NCBI GenBank assembly: GCA_009782915.1
Contig: WRIC01000007.1
Location: forward strand, 1-64,000
Reading direction: 5' to 3'
Source of the DNA: Propionibacteriaceae bacterium
GTDB lineage: Bacteria > Actinomycetota > Actinomycetes > Propionibacteriales > Propionibacteriaceae
Length of the DNA stretch: 64,000 bases
This document shows positions 9,171-18,655 of the stretch, piece by piece. The notes under the pieces are model-generated. The model ran no database searches, was not told the origin of the DNA, and saw only the letters and a list, made by a program, of their open reading frames with translations. Numbering within the stretch: position 1 is the stretch's first letter; each line of letters begins with the position of its first letter. The position numbers were made by a program, and so were the translations under genes.

Positions 9171-10040
9171 CTAACCCAGTATCTCAGTCCCACCCCATTC
9201 GACGACGGTGAAACCCTCGCGTACTGGGGGAGAAAACACCTGGGGTGTCACCTCAATGTGTTGGTCCAAACTCTGCCAGTCCATCATCACGCGGATGAGC
9301 GTGTCCGGGGTGGGGGTGATGATCAGCTCCTGGTTGATCGCCTGCTCCTGCAGGGTTTCGAAACGAAGATAGGTGTATGGGTTGTCTTGAAGAATCGGCA
9401 ACCAATAGACGATGAACTCCTCAGCTTCGCGAGGGCTCAACCCGAGTTGGGGCAACATGGTCTCCAAGAAATCCAGGACCTCGTCGCCTGCCACCACGAA
9501 TCCTTCACTCGTACGCCCAGCGGGCATGACACGATCAGACTCATAATACAGTGCATAGAGTTCGCGCCCAGAGCCGACTTCCACCAGGTTGCCACCCGGC
9601 TCAGCCACCACCTGCCAGCCCTCACCGTAGGGGGGATATTCAGCAGTGAACAGCTCCGGATAGGATGTGCGTACACTCACCTCGATGGTTTCTTCCGGGT
9701 AGAGATAGATGATCGGTTTCACTGAGCTGCCATAAGAAACACATCCCTGGAAGCACTGCTCGCAATCGCCCTGATCGACATATCTCTGACCGAGTGGACA
9801 GCGCCCTGAGGACATCACCAGAGTGCTGATCAGCACAATCAGGCCAATCAGAAGAACAATGATGAGGGCCATTTTTGTGAAACGAGGCCACTCGATCGGA
9901 TGTGTTTTGTCTCGCAGGGTCAATGCCACAACAGTGATGACTGCTACAACGACAACAATGAGCCCAATCGTGGCGCCCAAACTCATAGTGACCTCCTCAT
10001 GCGGACCATCTATCCAGTGTACGACGAATATCACGCACAA
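9171..10040 (-). CDS. Membrane-anchored protein with 'KPIIYLYPEE' domain (start probably near 9984)
   Basis: Two N-terminal TM segments, Cys-rich 'CPLGQRYVDQGDCEQCFQGC', then 'KPIIYLYPEETIEVSVRTSYPELFTAEYPPYGEGW'. Confidence 0.55.
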   Translation of the reverse strand: MCVIFVVHWIDGPHEEVTMSLGATIGLIVVVVAVITVVALTLRDKTHPIEWPRFTKMALIIVLLIGLIVLISTLVMSSGRCPLGQRYVDQGDCEQCFQGCVSYGSSVKPIIYLYPEETIEVSVRTSYPELFTAEYPPYGEGWQVVAEPGGNLVEVGSGRELYALYYESDRVMPAGRTSEGFVVAGDEVLDFLETMLPQLGLSPREAEEFIVYWLPILQDNPYTYLRFETLQEQAINQELIITPTPDTLIRVMMDWQSLDQHIEVTPQVFSPPVREGFTVVEWGGTEILG

Positions 10041-10195
10041 GAGGAAAAACTATAGACAAGGTGAACTCTCTTTGTTAATTGTTGCATTTTCACAACGATC
10101 TTTTCTGGGGGGATTTCATCCATTGCTTTGCCCTTTCACTGGTGTTAGTCTCATCTGATCTATTCGGCGTTTCATCCAAGTCGAAAGGGGCAAAG

Positions 10196-11335
10196 ATGAG
10201 TCCATCCGTGGCGAAGAATCCCTTGCGTGTGGTGATTGCTGGCGCTGGCATGATTGGGGAGGTTCACCGCCGGGCAGCCCTCCTGGCGGGCGCCGAGATC
10301 ATTGGTGTTGTTGAGCGAGATATCGAGTACGCCACCCAGGTCGCCGAGCGATGGGGAATCCCAGGTGCGTACGACAGTGTCGCCCAAGGACTTGAAGCAC
10401 AACCGGATGTTCTCCACATTTGTACGCCGAACTCCACCCACGGTCCCTCGATTCGTGCAGCCTTGGATGCTGGGGTTCACATTGTGTGTGAAAAACCGCT
10501 TTGCCTCGACTCGAAGGAAGCCGATGAGTTTGTGGCGATCTCCAAACAGAAGGGTCTCGTCACAGGTGTTCCTTACGCTTACCGTTACCATCCGCTGGTA
10601 CGCGAAATCCGCGCCCGTTATTTAGGTGGCGACATGGGCAAGCTTCATCTGATTCATGGAACCTATCTCCAAGACTGGCTACTCAATCCCAACTCCTCCT
10701 CGTGGAGGGTGAGCCCAGCCGAGGGTGGTCAGTCACGAGCTTTCGCTGATATCGGCTCCCACTGGTGTGACCTGGTTGAATGGGTGACCGGTGAGAGAAT
10801 TGGGCAGCTCAACGCCGACCTCACGATCGCCATCAAACAGCGCCCCATCGAAGCCGGCGAGACCTTCACTGGTGGAGTGGCCGGGGACGTACCCTGCGCG
10901 CCCGTGACTACCGAAGACATCGCCACCATGGTTTTCCGTACAGCCAGCGGTGTTCCAGGTACGGTGACCATCTCGCAGGTCTCCGCGGGACGGAAAAATA
11001 GGCTCTGGTTTGAGATTGATGCCGCCACGCAATCAGCATGCTTTGATCAGGAGAATCCTGAAACCATCTGGCTCGGTGGGGAAACCCAATCCACCACTAT
11101 CGCCAGGGGAGCTGCCGGGCTCGCCGACGACACCCGTCGCATCACCCTCACCCCGTCTGGCCATGTTCAAGGGTGGGAGGCCTGTTTCGAAAACTTCATC
11201 AAAGACGTCTATTCCGCAGTGAATGGGGAACCCCAGGAGGGGATGCCCACTTTCGCTGACGGAGCCAGGTCACTGCACATCATCGATGCAGTCCTCAAGT
11301 CGTCAACAACCAGAGCGTGGACGGAGGTCACCTAA
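10196..11335 (+). CDS. Gfo/Idh/MocA family oxidoreductase
   Basis: 'LRVVIAGAGMIGEVHRRAALLAGAEIIGVVER...DVLHICTPNSTHGPSIRAALDAGVHIVCEKPLCLD'. Confidence 0.95.
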   Translation: MSPSVAKNPLRVVIAGAGMIGEVHRRAALLAGAEIIGVVERDIEYATQVAERWGIPGAYDSVAQGLEAQPDVLHICTPNSTHGPSIRAALDAGVHIVCEKPLCLDSKEADEFVAISKQKGLVTGVPYAYRYHPLVREIRARYLGGDMGKLHLIHGTYLQDWLLNPNSSSWRVSPAEGGQSRAFADIGSHWCDLVEWVTGERIGQLNADLTIAIKQRPIEAGETFTGGVAGDVPCAPVTTEDIATMVFRTASGVPGTVTISQVSAGRKNRLWFEIDAATQSACFDQENPETIWLGGETQSTTIARGAAGLADDTRRITLTPSGHVQGWEACFENFIKDVYSAVNGEPQEGMPTFADGARSLHIIDAVLKSSTTRAWTEVT

Positions 11336-12253
11336 ATGAAACTCGGATTTCTCACCGCCTGCCTACCCGGGTGGTCGCTGGACAAGATAGCCACCTGGGC
11401 ACAAAAGAGAGGGTACGAGGCCCTCGAAGTGGCTGTGTGGCCTAGTGTCGGTGGACGCGATTTCGAAGCCAGCCATCTGCCGGTTGCCATGTTCACCGAG
11501 AAAGACATAGAAGAAACACTGAAACTCTTCGACACCACCGGCCTCGAACTGAGCGCATTCGCGTACTACGAAAACAACCTTCACCCTGATCTGACCAGGC
11601 GCGAAGAAATCCGTACCCACCTCAAAGCATCCATCCGCGCAGCCCAATCCCTCGGTGTGGGACTCGTCGGCACCTTCATTGGGCGCGATCCGTCGAAATC
11701 CATCGGCGACAATATGAAAGAGGCCGAAAAAGTCTTTCCCGAGCTCATTGACTATGCCGGTGAACATGACGTCAAAATCATCATCGAAAACTGTGTGATG
11801 GAAGGATGGCACCCCGATGGAAGCCCAGGCAACATTGCGTACAGCCCAGAACTGTGGGAGTGGATGTTCGATCTGGGGCTCTACCTCAACTGGGACCCCT
11901 CACACCTCACCTGGATCGGCATCGACCCGGTAGAAACCATCGCCCCGTACATCGACAAGATTCCCCATGCTCAAGCCAAAGATGTCCAACTCGACCCTCG
12001 CGCGCGAACCCAGTACGGATTCTTCGGCAAGGTAGGCAAAGAACACCCCTGGGAGATGGGATGGTGGCGCTATCGTGTCCCCGGATTGGGGGATGTTGAT
12101 TGGCGACGAGTCGTTGATCGACTCTATGAAGCCGGATACACTGGCGTGCTTTCCGTTGAACACGAAGACCCGCTGTGGGGTGGCACCGAAGAGAAGGTAC
12201 AAATCGGCCTCGACGTGGCGTACGACACTTTGCGCCCACTGATCGTGGCCTAA
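11336..12253 (+). CDS. Sugar phosphate isomerase/epimerase (TIM barrel, AP-endonuclease 2-like)
   Basis: 'MKLGFLTACLPGWSLDKIATWAQKRGYEALEVAVW...LYLNWDPSHLTWIGIDP...YTGVLSVEHEDPLW'. Confidence 0.93.
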   Translation: MKLGFLTACLPGWSLDKIATWAQKRGYEALEVAVWPSVGGRDFEASHLPVAMFTEKDIEETLKLFDTTGLELSAFAYYENNLHPDLTRREEIRTHLKASIRAAQSLGVGLVGTFIGRDPSKSIGDNMKEAEKVFPELIDYAGEHDVKIIIENCVMEGWHPDGSPGNIAYSPELWEWMFDLGLYLNWDPSHLTWIGIDPVETIAPYIDKIPHAQAKDVQLDPRARTQYGFFGKVGKEHPWEMGWWRYRVPGLGDVDWRRVVDRLYEAGYTGVLSVEHEDPLWGGTEEKVQIGLDVAYDTLRPLIVA

Positions 12254-12332
12254 CACAAGACTTCTCCACCGATTCTTAGATGTCGGGGGAGAGATTGGGC
12301 AAGAACCCTCTTGTCCGAAGAAAGGACGGAAT

Positions 12333-13454
12333 ATGAAGAAAGTATTCTCAGCATTGATCGGGGCGGCCTTGGCTGTCACACTGGCAGCCTGTGGTGGCGA
12401 TTCGACACCCACGAGTGATGCCACCGAAACCATCTATGTGTTGGGTCCAACCCCTGACCATGGCTGGACTGCACAAGCGGGAACCTTCGCCGAACGTCGC
12501 GTGAAGGAAATCGCTGAAGAAGGCAAGTACAAGGCCCAGTATCTTCCCGCATCTAGCGGTGAGGCACAAAACGACATCGTCTCCACCATCATCGCCAACG
12601 GTGATGCTGCTGGTGTGGTGTTCATGGCTTTGGATGATTCCGCTAAGTCAGGCCAAGAGGCCCTGATTGCTGCGGAGATCCCCTTCATCTCCTTCGACCG
12701 TATCATTGAAGGCCCGGACGCTTCGGCGATCCTCAACTTCTCCGGTAACAACTGGGATGTGGGCGCAGGTATTGCCTACTGGTTGCAGTCGAAGGGCATG
12801 AAGCCTGGTGACACCCTGGTGACCCTCATTGGTGACAATGGTACGGTCTCCAGCCGTCGTCAAGAAGGTTTCGAGCAGTTCCTCATGGGAGACCGTGAAT
12901 ACACCGATTCTCAAACAAAACAGACTGCTTCAACCACACAAGTCTGGACCCAAGAAGAGGTTGATGCTCTGACTGCCAGCTACAAGGTTGTCTGTGACTG
13001 GAGTGCTGACAAGGCGTACGGTTATCTCGAAGCATCCATGGGTGACATCATCAACTCCGCTCAAGGGGCTGGTGGAAACCTCTATGTGTTCTCCATGGAC
13101 GATGAAATGACCTTCGGTGTGATGAACCTGCTGGAAGGCAACACCCTCAGCGCCGAGCAGAAGCAAACCATTGAGGATATGAATGTCTACATCTCCGCTA
13201 TTGGTGGAATGCAGGAACTCTATGACGTGATTGCCGGTACGGCCACACAGTCCGCGATTTCTCAGCAGTATTTCGACGACATCATGAGCATGTACTTCTC
13301 CCCGAAGATGATGATCACCGCCGTTGATTACATGGTTGAGTATCTCAGCCTGGATTCATGGCCCTATGAAGTTGGTTCGGGCGAGTACGAACCCACCTTC
13401 ATTGTTGATGCAACCAATGCTGCAACAACTGAAGGCTTCACAGGTCACGCCTAG
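12333..13454 (+). CDS. Sugar ABC transporter substrate-binding lipoprotein (CUT2-like)
   Basis: Lipobox 'LAVTLAACGGD'; RbsB-like 'GPTPDHGWTAQAGTFAERRVKEIAEEG'. Confidence 0.9.
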   Translation: MKKVFSALIGAALAVTLAACGGDSTPTSDATETIYVLGPTPDHGWTAQAGTFAERRVKEIAEEGKYKAQYLPASSGEAQNDIVSTIIANGDAAGVVFMALDDSAKSGQEALIAAEIPFISFDRIIEGPDASAILNFSGNNWDVGAGIAYWLQSKGMKPGDTLVTLIGDNGTVSSRRQEGFEQFLMGDREYTDSQTKQTASTTQVWTQEEVDALTASYKVVCDWSADKAYGYLEASMGDIINSAQGAGGNLYVFSMDDEMTFGVMNLLEGNTLSAEQKQTIEDMNVYISAIGGMQELYDVIAGTATQSAISQQYFDDIMSMYFSPKMMITAVDYMVEYLSLDSWPYEVGSGEYEPTFIVDATNAATTEGFTGHA

Positions 13455-13468
13455 AAACTACTAGCCAC

Positions 13469-13503
13469 TCGTTGTGGGGTCTGATTCTCAGGCCCCACAA
13501 CGA
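13469..13503 (+). terminator. Intercistronic hairpin between SBP and ATPase genes (possible partial terminator)
   Basis: TCGTTGTGGGG-tctgattctcagg-CCCCACAACGA, 11-bp perfect arms, no long U-tract. Confidence 0.6.
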
Positions 13504-13530
13504 AGGGCATCACCAGAAAGTGAACCCAGG

Positions 13531-15093
13531 ATGAGTCTGCTCGAGATGGCGGGGGTTTCCAAGTCGTTTGATGGCAACAAGGTGCTCACGGACGTGAATT
13601 TCACGGTCGAGGAAAACCAGATCCATGCTCTCCTGGGTGAAAATGGGGCCGGCAAATCCACCCTGCTCAATATTCTGGCCGGGGTTCTCTCCAGCGACGC
13701 CGGCAGCGTACTATTCGATGGAACCTACTATTCTCATCCGTCGATCACCACCATGGAGAAAGCTGGGCTTGCTTTCGTCCACCAGGAACTCAATGTCATT
13801 AACGATTTGACGGTCAGTGAAAACATTTTCTTCAACCATGAGCTCACCTTCCCGCTGGGCATCTTGAAAACCAAGCAGATGATTACCCGTACTCGTGAAC
13901 TCTTCGACCAGCTCTCGGTAGATATAGATCCCACGGTGAAGGTCAGTCAACTCTCAACCAGCCAGAAGCAATTCCTGGAGATCGCACGCGCCTTGCACAT
14001 GGATGCCAAGCTGATGATACTCGACGAGCCCACCACCGCTTTAGGAAACGATGAAATCGACCAGCTATTCACCATCCTGCGAGAACTGAGGGACCGAGGG
14101 CGCTCCTTCATTTTCGTTTCCCACAAGATACCTGAGGTGTTCCAGATCGCCGACACTTACACTGTTTTGCGTAACGGCGAGCTCATCTCCACTGGTCCCC
14201 TGGAAGGAATGACCCCCTTTGACATCACCCTTCACATGGTGGGGGAGCAGTACGCCAGTGAGGATCTCTACACTCCTCGCGACCTGGGTGAGGTTGTCCT
14301 CCACATCGACCATCTCACCTCCGATGCTTTCCGCGACATCAACCTGGAGGTACGCCGTGGTGAGGTTGTTGCCCTGACCGGTTTGGCAGGATCGGGGGCA
14401 TCCGAACTCATGCAGGCACTCTTCGGGGCGTACCGAATCAATAGCGGCGAGGTTCTGGTGGAGTCCAAGAAAACCCGTGGCTCTATCTCACGGTTCATGA
14501 AACGAAGTGTGGCAATGTTGCCCACCAACCGCAAAGAAAACTCGGTTGTCCCAGATTTTTCGGTGCTCGACAACATGGTTCTTGCTGAGCACAACCTATC
14601 GGTGTGGCCTCAGTGGATTTCCACCAAGCGTGAAACCGCGCGCTATGAGGCACAAAAGAAGTCACTAGCGATCAAGGCATCCTCACCACACATGTCGATC
14701 ACGAGTTTGTCGGGGGGAAACCAACAGAAAGTCTTCCTGGGGCGCTGGTTGAACACCGAAGCGGAGATCCTTTTGTTGGATAACCCCACCCAGGGTGTGG
14801 ATGTGGGTGCCAAAGAAGAGATTTACGCACTGATTCTTCAACTCGCCACCCAAGGCAAAACCATCCTGATCAACACCCTGGAGATCGCAGAGATTCAGAA
14901 GGTCTCTGATCGGTGTGTGGTGTTGTATTCCGGCGAGGTGGTCGCATTGCTCGACCACCATCACATCAATGAGCGCGATGTGATGCTCTATTCAACCAAC
15001 GCGATACCATCACAGGTTTCTTCTCAGTGGGAGCAACTCCCAGGTGAACCCGAGATGACTGAGGCAGGAGAGGACAATGACTTCGACTCATGA
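13531..15093 (+). CDS. Sugar ABC transporter ATP-binding protein, tandem NBDs
   Basis: 'GENGAGKSTLLNILAGV', 'LSTSQKQFLEIARAL', 'LSGGNQQKVFLGRWL'; RbsA-like arrangement. Confidence 0.95.
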   Translation: MSLLEMAGVSKSFDGNKVLTDVNFTVEENQIHALLGENGAGKSTLLNILAGVLSSDAGSVLFDGTYYSHPSITTMEKAGLAFVHQELNVINDLTVSENIFFNHELTFPLGILKTKQMITRTRELFDQLSVDIDPTVKVSQLSTSQKQFLEIARALHMDAKLMILDEPTTALGNDEIDQLFTILRELRDRGRSFIFVSHKIPEVFQIADTYTVLRNGELISTGPLEGMTPFDITLHMVGEQYASEDLYTPRDLGEVVLHIDHLTSDAFRDINLEVRRGEVVALTGLAGSGASELMQALFGAYRINSGEVLVESKKTRGSISRFMKRSVAMLPTNRKENSVVPDFSVLDNMVLAEHNLSVWPQWISTKRETARYEAQKKSLAIKASSPHMSITSLSGGNQQKVFLGRWLNTEAEILLLDNPTQGVDVGAKEEIYALILQLATQGKTILINTLEIAEIQKVSDRCVVLYSGEVVALLDHHHINERDVMLYSTNAIPSQVSSQWEQLPGEPEMTEAGEDNDFDS

Positions 15094-16231
15094 AAAGACC
15101 ATCCTTCACCGGGTGCTAGCAGCACTGGCATGGATGTGGAAAAACCACTCGTATGTCTTTGTGTTCATCGCCATTTTGTTGGCCTATGTTTTGACCTATC
15201 AGCTCATCGGGCGTACCTTCAGGGTGGGTCACCTCTCTGCGATTCTCTCCAGCCAAAACACCGTGATCATTGGCACGATGGCGATCGGCATGGCCCTGGT
15301 GATCATCACCGGCCAGATTGACTTGTCTGTGGGTTCCGCAATGGTGTTGACCACCGGTGTCACGATCATCATCTTCAATGTCACCGGATCGATTCCGCTC
15401 ATGATTCTTGGAGCCCTCGTCACAGGCACCTTGTTGGGCGCGATCAACGGTTTCCTGGTGGCGTACGCCCATATGCCACCGTTCATTGTCACCCTTGGGG
15501 GACTGTTGATCTATCGCTCTATTGCCTTGTGGCTGGTACGCGCCGTACCGCCAGAAATCAGTGGGTCGAGCTCGAGTCAATTCGCTATGGATGACCAAAT
15601 GCCTGGCTACAATTTCTTGAGAATGAAATTCGGGACCGGTTCGCTGAATCTCGGCGGGTTCCAGATCCCCTATGTTGCATTGCTGTTCTTTGCCTGCCTG
15701 CTTCTGTTTGTTTTCATCACTAAAAATACTCGGTACGGCAAGGCGGTTTATGCCGTGGGATCGAATGCGAAAGCCGCTGAATTGTCGGGTGTGCATGTGG
15801 CACGCATCAAAGCCTCAGTGTTCATGGTGACCGGTTTGCTCGTGGGTGTAGCCAGCATCATCCAAGCCACCAAGATGGGTAACGTGACCCCCGCATCCTC
15901 GGGCCAGGTGTATGAGATGTACGCCATCGCCGCTGTGGTCTTGGGTGGGATCGCGATGGCTGGTGGCCGAGGCAACATGTTGGGCGTACTGTTCGGCGCC
16001 CTGTCCTACGCAACTGTGAGTTTTATCATCACCGCTATTCCCTCCCTCGGTGTCGACATCCAAAACGCCTTCCAGGGTTTGATCCTCATCCTGGTCATCC
16101 TGGTCCAAACCGCCGGCCCCCCCATCCGTGAGCGCCTGCGATCACTGGGGCGTCGGTCATCGGCCCCGCCCTCACTTGGTCATTCTGTGGAGCAAAGCGA
16201 CTCGCGGAATCCAGAATCCACAGTGGGGTGA
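15077..16231 (+). CDS. Sugar ABC transporter permease (RbsC-like)
   Basis: 'ITGQIDLSVGSAMVLTTGVT' and 'AVGSNAKAAELSGVHVARIKASVFMVTG' are RbsC-family motifs. Confidence 0.95.
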   Translation: MTSTHEKTILHRVLAALAWMWKNHSYVFVFIAILLAYVLTYQLIGRTFRVGHLSAILSSQNTVIIGTMAIGMALVIITGQIDLSVGSAMVLTTGVTIIIFNVTGSIPLMILGALVTGTLLGAINGFLVAYAHMPPFIVTLGGLLIYRSIALWLVRAVPPEISGSSSSQFAMDDQMPGYNFLRMKFGTGSLNLGGFQIPYVALLFFACLLLFVFITKNTRYGKAVYAVGSNAKAAELSGVHVARIKASVFMVTGLLVGVASIIQATKMGNVTPASSGQVYEMYAIAAVVLGGIAMAGGRGNMLGVLFGALSYATVSFIITAIPSLGVDIQNAFQGLILILVILVQTAGPPIRERLRSLGRRSSAPPSLGHSVEQSDSRNPESTVG

Positions 16232-16275
16232 CTGGGTAGTCTGGACCCTGCGACTTCGCGCAGGGTGACGGGGGG
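16190..16275. repeat. Composite hairpin repeat (inverted orientation), overlapping the 3' end of the permease ORF
   Basis: 'gtggagcaaagcgactcgcggaatccagaatccacag...tagtctggaccctgcgacttcgcgcagggtgacgg'. Confidence 0.8.
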
Positions 16276-16359
16276 AGGTTGCGCAGGGTGACGGGGTTGG
16301 GTGCACAGTACCGTCCCCTTTTGTCCCTCTGTTGGTGCATCCCCACTCGCGGTGGGTGT

Positions 16360-16377
16360 TGTTACGGTTTGGTAACA
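16360..16377. promoter_or_regulatory. Inverted repeat TGTTAC-ggtttg-GTAACA upstream of the IclR gene
   Basis: Perfect 6-bp arms in the intergenic region. Confidence 0.45.
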
Positions 16378-16430
16378 GTGCACGCGGAATGTTGACGATT
16401 GGTTTTCCTCTGGGATATGTTTTCTATTGC

Positions 16431-16461
16431 GAATAGTCGAACACTATTCCACATAGTCGAA
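16431..16461. promoter_or_regulatory. Putative IclR-family operator
   Basis: GAATAGT-cgaac-ACTATTC palindrome with ATAGTCGAA repeated at 16433 and 16453, directly before the IclR-type gene. Confidence 0.6.
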
Positions 16462-16469
16462 AGAAGGCA

Positions 16470-17246
16470 ATGATGCCTGTCGAGCGTAAGCGGTCCTCTT
16501 CCTCGGTGGAGCGTGCCTTTGAGTTCCTCGACATTGTGGCTGCCCAAACCCGCGGTGTGACCTTGACGGATCTCGCACGGACCACCGAATTGCCTGTCTC
16601 CACCTGCCACCGATATGTGGCAACTCTCGTCGATCTGGGCGCCTTGAACAAATCCTCGAATGGGCGGTTGACCCTTGGGGTGAGAATCGTGACCCTCGCC
16701 CAAAGCGCCCTAGAGAAGAACACCTTGAGGAATCTTGCTCGACCCCACCTCGAAGAGTTGGCGGCTCGCTCTGGGGAAACAGTCCACCTGGGCCTCCACA
16801 GCCCCCATGGTGTGGTTTACGTGGACAAGATCGACTCCGAGAAAGCAGTACGACTCGTCAGCCGCATCGGATCAGTGGTCCCTCACTATTGCACGGCCAT
16901 GGGCAAAGCTATCCTCGCCACCCTTCCCCCCGATCAGCGTCAGCCACTCATCGAGAACTCCACGACCATTTTGACCCCCCACACCCTGACAGGCCCAGCA
17001 CTCATCAACGAACTTGAAACAGTTGCCCGTCAGCGCTGGGCCATTGATGAACAAGAAAACGAAGAAGGTGTGCGCTGCATCGGAGCTGCCATCTCCAGTT
17101 CCACCGGTGAACTACTGGGGGCCCTGTCTATCTCCGGGCCAGCGACACGTTTCACCCGCGATTTGTGTCTCGACATCGCCAGTGATGTTGTCACTGCCGC
17201 TGATGCGATCGGTCACACCACCTCACTCTCTGGAACCCATGAATAA
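16470..17246 (+). CDS. IclR family transcriptional regulator
   Basis: 'SVERAFEFLDIVAAQTRGVTLTDLARTTELPVSTCHRYVATLVDLGAL...GETVHLGLHSPHGVVYVDKIDS'. Confidence 0.95.
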   Translation: MMPVERKRSSSSVERAFEFLDIVAAQTRGVTLTDLARTTELPVSTCHRYVATLVDLGALNKSSNGRLTLGVRIVTLAQSALEKNTLRNLARPHLEELAARSGETVHLGLHSPHGVVYVDKIDSEKAVRLVSRIGSVVPHYCTAMGKAILATLPPDQRQPLIENSTTILTPHTLTGPALINELETVARQRWAIDEQENEEGVRCIGAAISSSTGELLGALSISGPATRFTRDLCLDIASDVVTAADAIGHTTSLSGTHE

Positions 17247-17248
17247 GG

Positions 17249-18655
17249 ATGAACCCCATGACAAACTCAGCTATAGATATTCACAACCCTGGTACGGGAG
17301 AAAAAATCGACCAGGTCCCCATCATCACTGTCGATGAGCTTCCCGCATATGTCGCCAAGGGTATGCAGGGTCAAGTAGCGATGGCTGCCACCCCAGCGTA
17401 TGATCGTCAACGCAAGCTCATGAAACTCGCCGACCTGATGGAGGCAGACACAGAGAAACTTGCTCAACTCGATGCTCAAGAAAACGGCAAACCTATTGCG
17501 CAAACCAGGGGTGAAGTCGAAGCAGCGATTCGGATTTTCCGTGGGTACGCCGGTGAGGCGACACGAATCTTTGGTCGCCAATTCCCCATGGACGCCGTAC
17601 CTGGAATGGAGAATCATTTCGCAGTGACTATCCGCGAACCGCTGGGTCTCGTGGCCGCACTGATTCCTTTCAATTATCCGATCGAACTTTATTCCCACAA
17701 AGCTGCTGCTGCCCTGGCTGCGGGTAATGCGGTCATCACAAAACCGCCCACCCGTTGCCCGCTGGCGCTGTTCGCTATCCACGAGTTGTATGAAGAAGCC
17801 GGTTTCCCGCAGTACGCCCACCAGGTTTTGCTGGGAAACCGTGATGTGGTCGCAGCAATCGCTGACCATCCAGACATTGCAGCAGTGACTCTCACTGGGA
17901 GTACGCCAGCGGGTCGTAATGTTGCTGAGAGATGCGCAAGACGGTTCGCCAAGGTTTTCCTCGAACTCGGTGGCAATGACCCGATGATCATTCTCGATGA
18001 TGCAGACATTGACAAAGCCGTCGACGCCATCGTGTACGGTCGTTTGGCTCGCGGTAACGGCCAGATCTGTTGCGCCGTGAAAAGGGTGTACGCCACTGAG
18101 GGTATCTATGAAGAGTTGACCACCCGGCTAGTCGACAAGACGAAAACCCTGATTGTGGGGGACCAGCTCGACCAGTCCACTGATGTGGGCCCGCTCATTG
18201 GGGAAGATGACGCTATCGAGGTGGAGAAAGCGATCGCTGAGCTGGTTGCATGCGGGGCGACCCTCGCTACCGGTGGTGAGCGCGATGGCGCCTTCCTCAC
18301 CCCAGCGGTACTACTGGACGTACCCGCAGACTCCCCAGCGATGGCTGAGGAAATCTTTGGCCCTGTCGTACCTGTGGTGAAAGTGAAAGACGTAGACGAG
18401 GCTGTCGGTCTGGCTAATGATTCCCCCTATGGCCTCCAAGCTGCTATCTTCACCCAAGACATCAATCTGGCGCTCAAGACTGCCAAACGACTCGATGCAG
18501 GATCAATAATGATCAATGGAACCACAGCGATGCGCGCCGAAAACCTTCCCTTTGGTGGGGTGGGTGACACCGGTGGTTATCGTGAAGGCATTCACGACAC
18601 CGTGCTCGATTTCACCAGGCAGAAAACCATTGTGGCGATCGGAGCCTTGGCATGA
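17249..18655 (+). CDS. Aldehyde dehydrogenase family protein
   Basis: 'PFNYPIELYSHKAAAALAAGNAVITKPP', 'VTLTGSTPAGRNVAE', 'FLELGGNDPMIILDDADID', 'GNGQICCAVKRV'. Confidence 0.95.
   Translation: MNPMTNSAIDIHNPGTGEKIDQVPIITVDELPAYVAKGMQGQVAMAATPAYDRQRKLMKLADLMEADTEKLAQLDAQENGKPIAQTRGEVEAAIRIFRGYAGEATRIFGRQFPMDAVPGMENHFAVTIREPLGLVAALIPFNYPIELYSHKAAAALAAGNAVITKPPTRCPLALFAIHELYEEAGFPQYAHQVLLGNRDVVAAIADHPDIAAVTLTGSTPAGRNVAERCARRFAKVFLELGGNDPMIILDDADIDKAVDAIVYGRLARGNGQICCAVKRVYATEGIYEELTTRLVDKTKTLIVGDQLDQSTDVGPLIGEDDAIEVEKAIAELVACGATLATGGERDGAFLTPAVLLDVPADSPAMAEEIFGPVVPVVKVKDVDEAVGLANDSPYGLQAAIFTQDINLALKTAKRLDAGSIMINGTTAMRAENLPFGGVGDTGGYREGIHDTVLDFTRQKTIVAIGALA

Noticed and set aside
10079-10195. N-terminal extension of the Gfo/Idh ORF
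   Set aside because: Non-conserved residues before the ATG at 10196; the Rossmann fold starts right after that ATG.
15116-15796. 226-aa minus-strand ORF
   Set aside because: Antisense shadow of the RbsC-like permease.
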